Assembly: GCF_000150275.1 (NCBI RefSeq)
Contig: NW_002060963.1
Span: 901,262-965,261 of the forward strand
Origin: Trichoplax adhaerens
Lineage: Eukaryota; Placozoa; Uniplacotomia; Trichoplacea; Trichoplacidae
DNA length: 64,000 bases
Direction: 5' to 3'
Below, one piece after another: positions 26,300 to 38,600 of the stretch; within the stretch, counting starts at the first letter, position 1; the number at the start of each line of letters is the position of its first letter. The notes below the pieces were generated by a model. It was not told where the DNA came from. It did not search any database and saw nothing but the letters and a program-made list of their open reading frames with translations. The translations under genes were made by a program, and so were the position numbers.

Positions 26300-27724
26300 T
26301 TTGGAAAAGATTGCAGTCAAAACCTGTCCACTCTTGTGGTAGTGTTGGAGGTTAATTGGAGTCAGATCCTGGTTTGCTGGTGCTTGATTGCCACCGCTGG
26401 AAACGTTATACTGAATCTTGTTTGTATCGCGGTGTATGGGAAGGTGGATAGAGAGAGTACATCACGCGTACTGTAGCACTGGTTAGCTACTGTAGGCTTT
26501 GTCGTAATATGGTCGCATTCAGTACTTTATAGCCTATAATAATCCATTTCATTTCTACACCATGTTGATTTAGTACCAACTGCATACAGTGCATGGACCG
26601 AGGACGACCGATTGATATTGTAGACAATGTACTGTAGAACAAGAAGGATTGGACGATCCATTGGTCAAGACTACACCGCAGTCAGTAGCGAATGCTCTAT
26701 ACTGTCTCTATAAAATTCAACGACGACGTGGGTCAAGACGAAAAAGCAACATGATTTTGGGGTTAATTTCGTGGAAATCTTGTCCATTTCCTCCTTTAGC
26801 CAGGCAAAAAGATGAAAAAGATCAAGCAATATCCCTACTATACGCTGTTTAGGTTATTCTATTGTAGATTGGGCATGTTTTAATGTACCTTAGATACTGT
26901 AGAAAGGGTAAAAACAAGACTAAAATGAAGGTTGCTAGCTCTGTTATTAGCCATCGTTGCTAACCAGGTTGCCATGATGTCATATTCTACATCATACCGA
27001 AAGACTGATGCTGTCATATTCTATTTTTATAATCTCGTCAAGATCAAGCAATATCCCTACTATACGCTATTTAGGTTATTCTATTGTAGGTTGGGCATGT
27101 TTCAATGTACCTTAGATACTGTAGAAAGGGTAAAAACAAGACTAAAATGAAGGTTGCTAGCTCTGTTATTAGTCATCGTTGCTAGCCAGGTTGCCATGAT
27201 ATCCTATTCTACATCATACGGAATTAACTGATGCTGTCATATTCTACAGTATTTTTAGAATCTCGTCTACAGTAGTGGGCAAATGGATGCCAAGCCATCT
27301 AGTCCCGATTAATACACCATCGCTAGCGCATGAATGACAGCACTGATCGAAAGGGAATCGATACGATTGATTGATTCTAGTACAAATTATGATGAAATTG
27401 GATTGATGAGACTACAATAACTGTTACGGAATGCTCAATGCGATGACATAGAAGTGGATAGAACTTGATATTCAAGCCAAGCTGGTTTGCATAAATTAAA
27501 TCCAGACTCTAAGGAAGTGTCTACAATACTGTATAACAGCATAATATGCTCTCCATAGGGTCCTTGGAATAGCCGATGGACAGTAAAATGAATATAAACC
27601 AGCATACTGGTACTACTATACTGTAGTACTATAGTGTACTGGACTGTAATGATGATGACTGGGCTGGTGCAAAAGTTCTCATACTCACTGCAATTAATTT
27701 TGATGCACGACGAGAGCTCCAGGT
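26300..27724. other. Divergent intergenic interval between NAPA and the coiled-coil gene
   Basis: Should contain the 5' regulatory sequence of two genes transcribed away from each other. It contains a recent direct duplication (26820-27230). No other exon was recognised. An open frame at 26649-26852 has no supporting features. Confidence 0.5.
26820..27230. repeat. Recent direct duplication, about 180 bp, offset 222 bp
   Basis: The block starting gatcaagcaatatccctact at 26820 recurs at 27042. It runs through gtagaaagggtaaaaacaag and aaggttgctagctctgttat to ctacatcatac, with only a handful of substitutions. The high identity indicates a young duplication. A short unique spacer separates the copies. 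Confidence 0.9.
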
Positions 27725-29894
27725 ATGGAGCTCGATTTTAACCAATTGTCTATCCGGGAAGCCAAGGATATCATTGAAAAGCTCAAAAAGGAATGCAATA
27801 AACTGGATCAACATTTACAATTGGTAATACATCTACTAGGCGATGCAGTATATCGTGCCATTGCTCTACTCTACTCATCATGACCGTCATATAGCTGTAC
27901 TCCACAGCCAGTCAGCTACAGCTTACTACCCGGATTTTAGAAATTGCAACAGTGTAACCTTAGTCACTGGTCGATGATCGTATGTTATCCTGCAGAGTAG
28001 TCCACAACTGTGCCTTGATGCATCCTTATCAAGGAATAAACTCTAGCTTCGTTGCTATAACTTAATACAACATAGTACTATCACTGATGAAAATAATTGT
28101 AAACAAGTCGTCGTAATACGAGTGATTGATTAGCGATGAAATTGCGTTTTGAATAATATGTTGCTGTAATAACGCTTCTAATTTATACCATAATTACAGC
28201 TAACTTGGGTAGAAGATTGCTATCAAGAGAAGAAACGAATCATCAGCAAAGAGAACCAATCTCTACATACACAACTTCTATCAAACACTGCAATAAACGA
28301 TGATGATAATGAAAGGTGCATTATCCCTTGCTTGACGTCAAAAGATATTCAGCCTTTCAATAAACACTAGATAGTTTCGTCAATGTTAATAGTAACTCCT
28401 CTATGATAGCAGCTTAAATGAATTCTGTCGTAATATAATATATATACAGTCCATGATACAGTACTGTACATCAAAAATAAGATCAAATTTTTGTTTCCCT
28501 TGCAAAATGCATTAACACCTGAAATGGGACATAGCCTACCACTACTGAGTAGTTAGCTGTAGAATGCAACCTTGATACGCGTAGTACTGTTGCAGTCCTT
28601 CAACGAAGGTTTGTAATCTCTGCTAGAGTCAAACACTCAATATTAGATGGATACTTGCAAGCGCTAGAAATTTTAATTACAGTTAGGTTATAGTCATCAT
28701 GTTGGATGCAAATAGATATATCTACACTAGACAATATATCTATGCGGATATCAATTTTAAGATAGGCTATCTATGCGTATATAGGTTGCGTGAAATATAT
28801 GATGTTATGGTTCGAAATTATCGTCTGGAACAAACGGTATCGGAGATGAAAAAGGTCTTAATTCATTCTCAATTGAGTAAGGAAATTTCATTGTTAGGTC
28901 AAGCGATGAAGGAAAGTAAGTAAATAAATAAATACTTTTAATACGACCTCACGTAGAATTTATTGGTCCAATAGTAAATGATTTTCAATCAATAGACACG
29001 CTTTGCTGTATATCATTAACATTCCATTCTACATAATCGATATACGTATACTCAATACGGTAATAATATACTCGTATTTCATATTATGAACGCTATTTTT
29101 AATAATACACGAGATCAAAGCTGCTAGTTTACAAATGACTTCTTGCTATCATGAATAAATGATGTCATAACTTAGCTTTAGCTTACATGCGGTACATCCT
29201 ATCAATCCTTAGCTACAGAGACTTTTTCTATGGGGGAAATGAACGCTATGACCTTGTTGCAATCGTGGTATTGGATGATAATAGCATATGATCGTGGCCA
29301 ACATGACATTGGTCAGTTCGTAGTATAAACGTAGTGAATAGTCTATGGATACTCTGTTCTTATTGCGAGTGTTTTTATGATGTGCGAGATGACTTATGCA
29401 AGTGCTATTCGGTTGATTTAGTATCAGATTCACCAAGTGGCAATTCCACTATACAAGACAAATTGTTTTATTACGTCAGCCACCATGTGCAAAGTAAACC
29501 TTTACAAAGCGATAGAACGATGCGAAGCGAAACTTCACCCTTTCTTAGCGAGCTGTCTTTCACTACTAGGCGAAATGGAATTTGCATAGGTATAACATTG
29601 CGATGCCCAAATTTACCAAGGTAACAAATTAGTATTTATGTATATTATACAGCACTTGATACATTTACTCGAAAACAAGAGGTGATACAAGACAACTAAT
29701 ACTAACTCATCTTTTCGTATTATAGACAGGCAATAACTGCTGATCATGAAGGATTTATATCTGTATCTTCTGACCTTCCTGTACCAAATATTGGCGAACA
29801 AGGAAAGGCATATTTATTAGCAGGAAAAAATCCGGCAACCTTTATACAAGACATTATCTGGGATTGGATTGATAAAGTGAAAATGACTACTTAA
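27725..29894 (+). CDS. Uncharacterised 237-residue protein, N-terminal coiled coil plus globular C-terminal domain
   Basis: I do not recognise this gene. Five exons fit together in phase: 27725-27823, 28200-28315, 28785-28915, 29422-29620, 29726-29894. Donors and acceptors are GT-AG. The first about 115 residues are strongly helical and charged: REAKDIIEKLKKECNKLDQH, then QEKKRIISKENQSLHTQLL, then LEQTVSEMKKVLIHSQLSK. A Ser/Thr-rich linker (SDSPSGNST) leads to a likely beta-rich region (LSFTTRRNGICIGITLRCP; HEGFISVSSDLPVP) and a final helix (ATFIQDIIWDWIDKVK). A coiled coil followed by a small alpha/beta domain recalls kinetochore or RWD-type proteins, but I see no diagnostic match. It has no signal peptide or membrane segment. 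The start codon choice is uncertain because the upstream sequence stays open for a few codons. It is divergent from NAPA. Confidence 0.6.
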
Positions 29895-30847
29895 ATAATT
29901 AATTGAACAAATAGCCTTCTGTTGATCTCCAACCTATACTTTACTTATCATGACGAAGGAATGTAGTCTACTCGTTGGATTGAAACATAAGTTGATTATC
30001 TTCCAGTGCAACATAAAACGGTATGCAGTTTTATTCTCTTCGATATACCGATTCTTGCATGCCTTCTAACGGAAGACAAAGGTATAAAGCATGTATGTAA
30101 CAATACCAGATAGGCCACGAGTTATTTTTGTGCTCATGGCTGATACATGTATCATGATGCAGAGTTAAAACAGAGAATAAGAAAAAATATCATAACAAGT
30201 ACAATTGTACATCAGGTTTACATTGCTAATGTGATAACGTCAAGGTAAAGGAAATATACCATTATTACGGCATTGCTATTAGAGATTTGCTAAATCGTCA
30301 TGCATTGAGAGGAATTGATGTCAATATATGGAGTATATTCGTATGTATAACATAATTAGAGTTGTACCATGGACTACTAGTTATAGTCCATGGTTGTACA
30401 TAGGTGTGCATAGATACACAACTCTTTTAATAATTTCGACAATAAAATGACTTCATTTCCTTTGCTTTATAGAAACACTACACAATATTATATAAAATAA
30501 AAAATTAAACTCAAAATTCAGTTGGTCAATTGATAACTGCATTTCATTACGTGAGATTTCAATACGTATAGTCACTCCATTACAGTATATGAGTATTAAT
30601 ACGTACACCTCTCCTTATCTAATTACAATATAGTCATAAATTGAACAACATTGGAAAATATTAAATGCTGAAGGAATGTTTGATTCATAAACTTATTGCA
30701 CAGGATTCCATCAATTAAACATATTTAAAGTAGCATTTGCATAAATATCACTATAAACATTATATCATTCAGGGTCATCATACTTTACATAAGGTACCTC
30801 TGTACCTCATAACGGGATACTCAAACTAAAGATACGCAATACAACGT
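29895..30847. other. Intergenic, nothing recognised
   Basis: Convergent interval between the coiled-coil gene (+) and DRAP1 (-). It is AT-rich and would hold both 3' UTRs. No additional coding exon is seen. Confidence 0.5.
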
Positions 30848-33713
30848 TCAGCAGTCGTAATCGTCGTCTTCATCATAACCGGTGTTGCTAGTAAGCCCAG
30901 GAAGCACCATATGTAGCGGCTCTTCTCTAGAAACATTATTACATAATTTGAGAGTGTTTACTAACTAGTGTACAAGCATGCCAACCATATAAAGTCTAAA
31001 GTCTAATTGAAAAGACGGAACATGCTATAATACGTATTTGCTAATTACTCACTCAGCATCGTAATCATCATCATCTTCAACCTTTCTTTCATTTAATGCC
31101 ACTGGAAATTCATCGGTTTTCCCCTTTCTACTAATATGTATTTTAGGTTTCGCTGTGGGTTTTGCAAAAGTTTCAGTTTGTTTACTATCGGCTACTGGCC
31201 AGTCATCAACCTCACTTCCATCCTATAATAATTTATGAAGATACGAAAGTCACTAAAGAATTCATATCAATCATCATTAGGTGCACTACAGTAGCCAACT
31301 CATGAAACTTAAAACCTCAATTCAAAAAACGCTTTCTATTTACAGTGTAGTTTGGAAAATTTTTTTCTTTACGAGGTCTACCACGCTTTTTCGGTTGTTG
31401 ATATTCGCCCTGAGAACTCTGCTGAGAAGGAAGTTTACGTTTCTTTGTATTTTCTTGCGAATTTGCAGAAATTTTCTTGGCAGTTGTTATGGGTGCTTTC
31501 CTAGTAGCATTACATTCAAAAACGTAAAATACTTCAAACCTCAGTTTGTATCATAACTTATTAATGGCTTTAAGTGTATAGTAGCCATTAATCGGTCCAT
31601 TCAAGCATTAGAAAAATTGCGCTATTTTGAGATCCTTCAACAGTATCTCCAAACCTTATCGTAAAAGATTTCCTAGATTTATTAGCATCTACGTTTCCGT
31701 TATCGCTTGCTAACGACGGAACATTTGCTACGAATTTTTGTCCAAAATGGAATTTAGTGTAAGATTCTACACATTGTTTCCTGCGTGATAAATTGAGAAA
31801 CAAAGATTTCATTTTCGATATATCCTCTAAATACCTCGGAGAAAAGGGGAAAATGTGTATCCACACATGTATACTGCTTATAACAACGACAAATTATTAC
31901 TATAATAAGACATACACATGCGAGGCGGTTAACATCCTGACCGAAAATCCTTCAGTACAGGACTCCAGCAGATCTCGTGCCATCATATCAAGTGCTTTAG
32001 CTAATAATATAATCAAGTTTCAAGATACAAGATAAATACAATTATTTGATCAATCATTTAAATGTATTGATAAGAGAGAAATGGTTATGATCCAATTGGT
32101 ATATCTACGTAAGCAGTAGTACACAAGACATTCTTCCAAAATATCAAATATTTGACTTTAATAACTGGGTAGTATACTGTATGAAATACTATAGTTTAGC
32201 GAAGGCAAAGGTCTCGCTTTAGCATACCTATTAGTACAGGTACCGAATTGGCAATTTTTGGTATATCCTCATTGCTCTGCATCATTCTTTTGATTTTAGC
32301 CTGTAAAGATATGAATATAATATTTATCATTGGTCCATTATATTTCGTCTTCCAATCTAGATAGCAATGTAGATGGATATTTACTGAAGTTAACTTGATA
32401 TACTATCGATTAGCGCATATCATCTATCGTCGTTGCGCTTCTTACTACGCTGTCCACTTTCGATAAAAGTATCAAGTTGCAGCCATGCAATTGAGATAAT
32501 CTGATGTAGCGATTCTTTTTTTCATCTAGCAAGTATTGTAATTAATACTGTTTATCATCAATTTATGGATTACATGGTATTAACGAGAAGAGTGTCATGA
32601 TGTTAAAATTTTAATTGAATTAAGACTGGTGATTACGTCTGTTCGACATTTAGAGGGTAAATGTTTGCAAGGCAAGAACAACATCTTGCATACGAGCATA
32701 CCCCTGTAGCATTGACTAATAGGAGCTTTGCATACCAAAGTGACCCTTCACTTGATGATGATATTGCAATAGGGTGATGATATGTGAAGATTAGAACATT
32801 CCCTTTGGATATTGCGTTGAAGCAACTGTATTTGTACATTGCTGTACTGGATAGCATTACATTTATGCCATCTTGACTGTAGTAGCCGTCTTGTTGGTCA
32901 ACTCCTTACTGTATGACTTTATTGTTGCTGGCGTATTCAAATTTCAATATCATTTCTCCGGGTAGCATTCAGCAGTAGTAAAGTATTGTAATCGTACTTG
33001 ATCCTATCAGTTTAGCAACTCGATACTCGACATTTCCATTTTCAATTCGAAATTTCTCCGGTGAATCGGGATACCCCAAAATTACAAATAAAGAAAGATC
33101 TCTGATAACCTACTACATAATCTATTTATAAAGCTCCAACTCGAGCCATAGAAAAGCATGTATTCCGTTGATGTTGCAATAGTATCGGCGAGCATACAAC
33201 GTCTATTATTCAATTGATTGAATTAATTGTAATCTAAGCTATTCTATCCCATGGTATTATTGACTACTTCAAGGCTAGTTACTCGCTAACATTAGCAGTT
33301 GCTAAATAGGGCAAGCCTGTACAAGTAATAGCTGACGAAGGCCATTTCCTGCTGTCACTGATGATTGTGGGCCAGACGAATGAATTAATCAATATGACAC
33401 AGTAGAGTATCGTATACGTTTCCTGCGACGTCGACAGCTGCAAATGGTATGCTACACCTGTCATTGCTTGACTGCATCATACAATTTTAAAGGGTAAAAT
33501 TGCCTTTTACCAGCTTTTTTCCATGGTAAACCTATCCAGTATCCTCTATACTTCATTGTAGACACTATATGTAGACTAGGAGAGTGGCAAACTCATTGAT
33601 ATCCTAAGCGACTATCCACGTCTTTCATCCTCATCCTACTTCAGTCCACAGTCGTACAAGTCGTCATTGCTTACCGAGGAGAAATGAGAGCCAGACTTTT
33701 TCTTGGGCGGCAT
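30848..33713 (-). CDS. DRAP1: DR1-associated protein 1 (NC2-alpha), histone-fold transcription corepressor
   Basis: The NC2-alpha subunit pairs with DR1 (NC2-beta) through a histone fold and represses TBP-dependent transcription in the nucleus. Seven exons: 33713-33675, 32300-32228, 32000-31916, 31780-31655, 31500-31344, 31222-31053, 30926-30848. They total 242 residues in one frame. Exon 1 encodes MPPKKKSGSHFSS after the NC2-alpha pattern MPSKKKK. The histone fold follows: AKIKRMMQSNEDIPKIANSV, ALDMMARDLLESC, SVRMLTASHVKQCVES. The post-fold segment FHFGQKFVANVPSL matches human FDFLKDLVASVPDM. The tail is basic with an AT-hook-like KKRGRPRKE, then acidic, ending YDEDDDYDC as vertebrate DRAP1 ends in acidic residues. 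Intron 1 is 1.37 kb and the others are short. CHRAC1/POLE4-type relatives are less likely because of the acidic C terminus and the VANVP segment. Confidence 0.93.
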
Positions 33714-35165
33714 TTTCAAAGATTAGACGTACAAGACAAGGATCAATTTTCTTCAATACTTTCCTTCAGCAATAGAATAGAGTAGGATTAAATAATAATT
33801 CATCGATTACCCTGGCGTGGCAACTTTCCAAATCAATTTTGAAAGAGTGAAAGTTGGCCAAGGAACAACATGGAGATTGGGGCGAGCAAAACTCACCACA
33901 GTACTGTGTGCAATACGGTAGGCTGCAATTATGGGATGACTATGGATATCCACCGATGGGACACCGACTTGTATGCCAATGGCCCTTCTCGCCTATCGAT
34001 GACGAATCTTGCCAAATTGTTGGTGTATTCTAATGCTTTCTACCCATGTTTGGGGTATCGAGCTGTAAGCAAGTACGGTAAAAATACAAGTGGGATGATG
34101 ACGAAACAGCATCGCTGAGCCGTCATGGTACTGTACACTGTACACTGTGCACTGTACACTGTACAGTGTGGTGGATGATACATGATTAGAAGCAATTTCG
34201 CACTTTGCATCTGCTTGTATGGGCTATTTGCAGCATTTGGTACACAGTATAGCGGTAGTGGACCAGCGACTACTGTAGTGTACAGGGTACAGTGTACAGT
34301 GTACAGTACATTGTACCGAACCTCTGACAGGCCTAGTATTGACTATTGACTATGGCGGCTTGACTTGTACTGTACTGTACAGTACTGTATATGGGTTGCC
34401 CGTACCGGTACGCACTGCGTCCATGAACCACTGTGTGTACTATAGAGGTACAGTACTGTAGGTGACTGCGTACTGTGAATAGAGAAGAGAGAGAGAGACA
34501 CGCCCCCGAAACTGTGGTTAAAAACACGTCTTTGGGGCTTGCACGTTGACGGAACGGACAGACGGACTCAACTGGCAAAGATCATCGTTAGATCAATGTG
34601 GAAGGGAAAATGAACAAAATGGAAGATTCATTAGCCAAATTGAATAAAATACGTAGAAGAAAAGCTCACGTTTAATTAAAAGACCAGTGTTGCAATGGGA
34701 CTGTACAATTCCAGTCAGAATGCATTGAACTCGTTGTAGACTTTGCTTACTGCCGTTTCAGTAAAGTACTTACGCGTATTCGACGAGTTCGATGCATTGT
34801 GAATGGCAAGTTGCAGCATTGGTCAAGACACATCATCTAGACAACTGCTCTGTCATTCGCTGCACTGTAGGTGAAATTTTCAGCGCATAACCAACGATCA
34901 TCATCGGATTTGTACAGACTAGAATTCTACCGACATTTTGTTTCGATTTATCGATAAACATACGAAAACACAGTGGATGTCTAATCCTGTGAAAGCAGTA
35001 TTTAAGCCATCTCATGGTTCAAGTAGTTTTAGACTAAAATTTCAACTAGGTCACGCATCACTATCATAACACAATAATTCATTCATTTACCAGGAAAGAT
35101 ATCCAAAATGCTTTTTACGAGTATATCTCTACCAATAACAATATCAATATGCAATAACTGACTAC
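33714..35165. other. Intergenic, rich in palindromic repeats
   Basis: Upstream of DRAP1. It is dominated around 34125-34460 by TACTGTACAGTA-type sequence. A short plus-strand frame at about 34611 (MNKMEDSLAKLNKIRRRK) looks start-like but ends quickly without a good donor. I do not call it. Confidence 0.5.
34125..34460. repeat. Dense TACTGTACAGTA / CACTGTACACTG repeat cluster
   Basis: Includes actgtacactgtacactgtg, gtacagtgtacagtgtacag, and ttgtactgtactgtacagtactgtat. This is the densest occurrence of the motif in the window. Confidence 0.8.
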
Positions 35166-35381
35166 ATCATAATCTAGATCTCCCATTTTGAGCTTGATTA
35201 CAGCACTGAAGGTTTTGCCAGTCAATGTTCTCACGTCAGCATCGAAATCGATCGACGGATTAAACTGAAATAAATGATATCATACGGCAGAAGAAGCTTT
35301 GTCAATAGAATCTTCTTAGTTTGATAGCTTACTACAGTTTTATTCAAATTTCCAAGAAGATGCAGCGTTTTAGATATCAGG
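35166..35381 (-). other. Two possible orphan exons of an unidentified minus-strand gene
   Basis: 35264-35166 is a 99-bp phase 0-0 exon candidate flanked by TTTCAG and GTAGTC. It contains IDFDADVRTLTGKTFSAVIK and KMGDLDYD, whose amphipathic, non-repetitive composition looks like real protein. A candidate upstream exon at 35381-35336 (LISKTLHLLGNLNKT) splices to it in frame. I could not extend the model in either direction or name a family. It lies just downstream of the NT5E-like stop codon. Confidence 0.3.
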
Positions 35382-35633
35382 CTTAATAAAAATCAATGCT
35401 AATGATTACAAACAAAGCAATTTAATTAAAGTACTGTATACGCTGACAGAAGTCAGCCAATGCAGTCTTGCAAGACAACCAGCCACACCAAATCAGGTCT
35501 TATACGATATAGCTTAGGAATATCCTTCGACTTGTGAAGCGTAATGTGTCATATATCTGAATCTTAGACTTCACGAAAATGCACAACATAATGCATGCAT
35601 ACAGACTACAGTAATAAAACTACTTTAAGAAAT

Positions 35634-38600
35634 TTAACGGTAAATAACGCACTGAATTAAAGCAGACATAACGAATAATAGTATTAGCATAGGTTTAATA
35701 CCGCTAGCATTATTTGTACACGGAGATGTATTGCTGGCTTTTAAAAACGATATTCTACCGTCAAGGCGAGTGATTAGAGGACTTCTAGCTTGTATATAAG
35801 CAATGGAGGCATCTCGTGTCAAAAGAGTTCCTTCTCTGTGAATCACCTGTTTGTCTCGAAATACACTAAAACCTCCAAATCCTCTGCCGATATAAGACGG
35901 AGCTAGTACTTTATACATTTTATTCCTAATGAATTGATAGAAGATTGATATTAGTACAAACTAGCTGTTATGATGATACATGCAAAAGATGTCCATAGCG
36001 GTATGAAAGAAAGTAGAGTCTACCAATTTAAATAAGAATAATTCTTTCCTGAACGGTTTTCACCAGTAGATAAACAGTAAATAAACTACACTAACAGACT
36101 CACTTGTCCATTGGAACAAATCTTGGCACTTTACACTGAGTACAAATCACTTCTACTGAATGGACTCTTTCATTGGAAGGTTTAGCTAGATTGTATACCA
36201 CCCTAAGTCCTAGACAATGAATAAGAAAAGTTTTAAAATCTTTCCTGTCACTGTTTATGTCGTACGGTGCTATAGAAGATTACGTTAAACCTTCAGATTA
36301 TTAAATGAATTCAATATTGCAATTTTTATTTACCTGAAACTTGAAGGAATAGGCTTGATGGCTTCGATTTGTTATAATTGGCTACACCAAGTTCTAATGC
36401 CTTTATCAATATCGAGCCTGGCATGGTTAACTCATCGATAACGTTATCATATTTAGTAATAGCGTGCATATTGGAAATAGTAATAATGCCTAGAATAAGA
36501 GCAAAAGTGTAAGGATTAGCATATTCTTAGCATAAATATCATTGCGTAATTTAGGAGTAGTATTTCTTAAATCATCATTTGCATAGCTACTTTTACCTGG
36601 AGGCTTGTTATCGATAGATGCTAGAATATCACCGGCCTGTAGGATTGCAATCGATGCGTTGGCCCATTGGGAGCTATCGGGAAATCTTTGAATCTCTTGC
36701 ACCATAGCATCAGTGAGTAAATTACCTATAGGGAGAGAGCGAAATACACTGTTCAATCATATTATTTTTAACTAGACCAGATTGACGGATTACTCAGCTA
36801 CAACTATAGTTTTATAAAAATCTTTCTTAATATCGATTTGATGAATACTATTGATTTTCCGTCCATTTGGAAATAATTAAAGTCAAAGATTGGGTAATAT
36901 TTAATAATAATTAATGCAAAATGTCCTATAGTAATATATATTAATTGAAACCTAAAAGAGTTAGCAAAGATAGTTTAAATACATGAAATTGCTAATGCAT
37001 CCTAAAGATTGAAACTATTAGTAAAGTAAATATTGACTATACATTTTCATTGGCGGTAAAAGTAATTAACTAACCCATATTGCATTCGTATAAACCACAC
37101 GTAGCTCTGCTACCATCAATATAGACATGAGATCTTCCCAATTCCTGCGCCGCAAATGCGCTGATTCCAGGCTGCCATCGTTTTACCTCTTGTTCCAAGG
37201 CTGTATCTTGTACAACGCTCTTGTCTAACAATATTGGTTTACCATTAAAGCTTGTCAGGACACCTGTAATTAATTCAGTTTTAAAAGACGATACCAATCA
37301 CCTTAAAAGGATTCTTTGTTTATAGAAAGTAAACTATAAGCTATACTTTCTCACGATTTCTTTCTAGTTTATTGGATAACTAACATATGTAGTTCATAGG
37401 ATGAATTAATGAACATGTTCTATAGAGGAAATGCTTACCACCATCATCAAATGTCAATTCTAACCGGCCAAGATATCGACCGAATTCATAAGCTTGTACT
37501 ACTGGAACTATTTTATTACTTTCTGTAGCACATTCTGACTTAACAACGGTTGGATAGGGACCAGCGGGCTTATGATTAGTTGGTGGCTTGCCAGTATACA
37601 AAAAGGTGTGAGTATGAGCTCCAACAACGGCATCGATGCCGCATACTTTAGCAGCTATTTGCTGGTCAATATCGTAACCAGAATGGCCAACGGCAACAAT
37701 TTTATTGATTCCTTGATTTTGTAACTCAGAAACGGCATCAGTAATAGCTTTTATTTCATCGGTAAATATCAAGGTAGGTCCAGGTCTGGAAAAATTGGGA
37801 GTATTTCTTGTTGTATAACCTACAAATCCAATCTTTTCACCTCCCATCGTCAATATAGTATACTTGGTAAATAATTTACCGAAATCAGGATTTTTAGTGG
37901 CATCAATATTTGCGCTTATAACTGGAAAATTAACGCCTTTCAAAAACTCGCTAAGTTTTCCCAAACCAGCATCAAATTCATGATTGCCTAATGCCTACAA
38001 AGAAAACTGGATTATTAATAACATGCTGTGGGTCCTAGTAATGTTCATACTTATCATATACGCATATAATTAAAGTGGCGCATTATGATAAATTGATCGA
38101 CAAATGCCAATACACAAATATCTAATGACATAGATATCATTAAAAATTTTCTGTAGGAAGTTCTCCGTACAACTACTGTACGTGGCCTACACAATGAGAA
38201 GATGTACCGTATATGATTAACAACTTAGCAGGCATTATTAGTTAATCTGTAGTTTATATCTACTAATAATTAATTTGTTAAAATCTTAAAGCAACATTTT
38301 CATTCGCAATATTAATTTCCCTAATGTGAACAAAAGCAATTACAGTTATCCTAGATTGTTTGTACTGTAGGTCAGTTGTACGTTTCGGTCTTCTTTATAG
38401 GGTGGAGAAATTTTTACGGAAAGTGGTGGGGTATGGTGAAATTTTTTCTTCAGTAGTCCCTGGTTATCCTCGATTTCAAGCGTGGCATAAAATAAGGGAC
38501 GAATCGTTTAATATTGATATAAAATTGAATAATTTATATTTAAGGATATCAAATACTTTGCATAGCCATCTAGCGAAAAGTGATAAAACTGATTATAAGT

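Noticed and set aside
26075-26476. 133-codon plus-strand open frame
   Set aside because: It is antisense to the genuine first exon of NAPA (26299-26205). Its sequence is low-information and has no exon partners.
31588-31866. Minus-strand open frame read as a single 92-codon exon starting at 31866
   Set aside because: Homology to NC2-alpha places the exon start at 31780 (acceptor GCAG) and the end at 31655. The rest is intron read-through.
34611-34673. Short start-like plus-strand frame MNKMEDSLAKLNKIRRRK
   Set aside because: It stops after 21 codons with only a weak donor, and no downstream exon was found.
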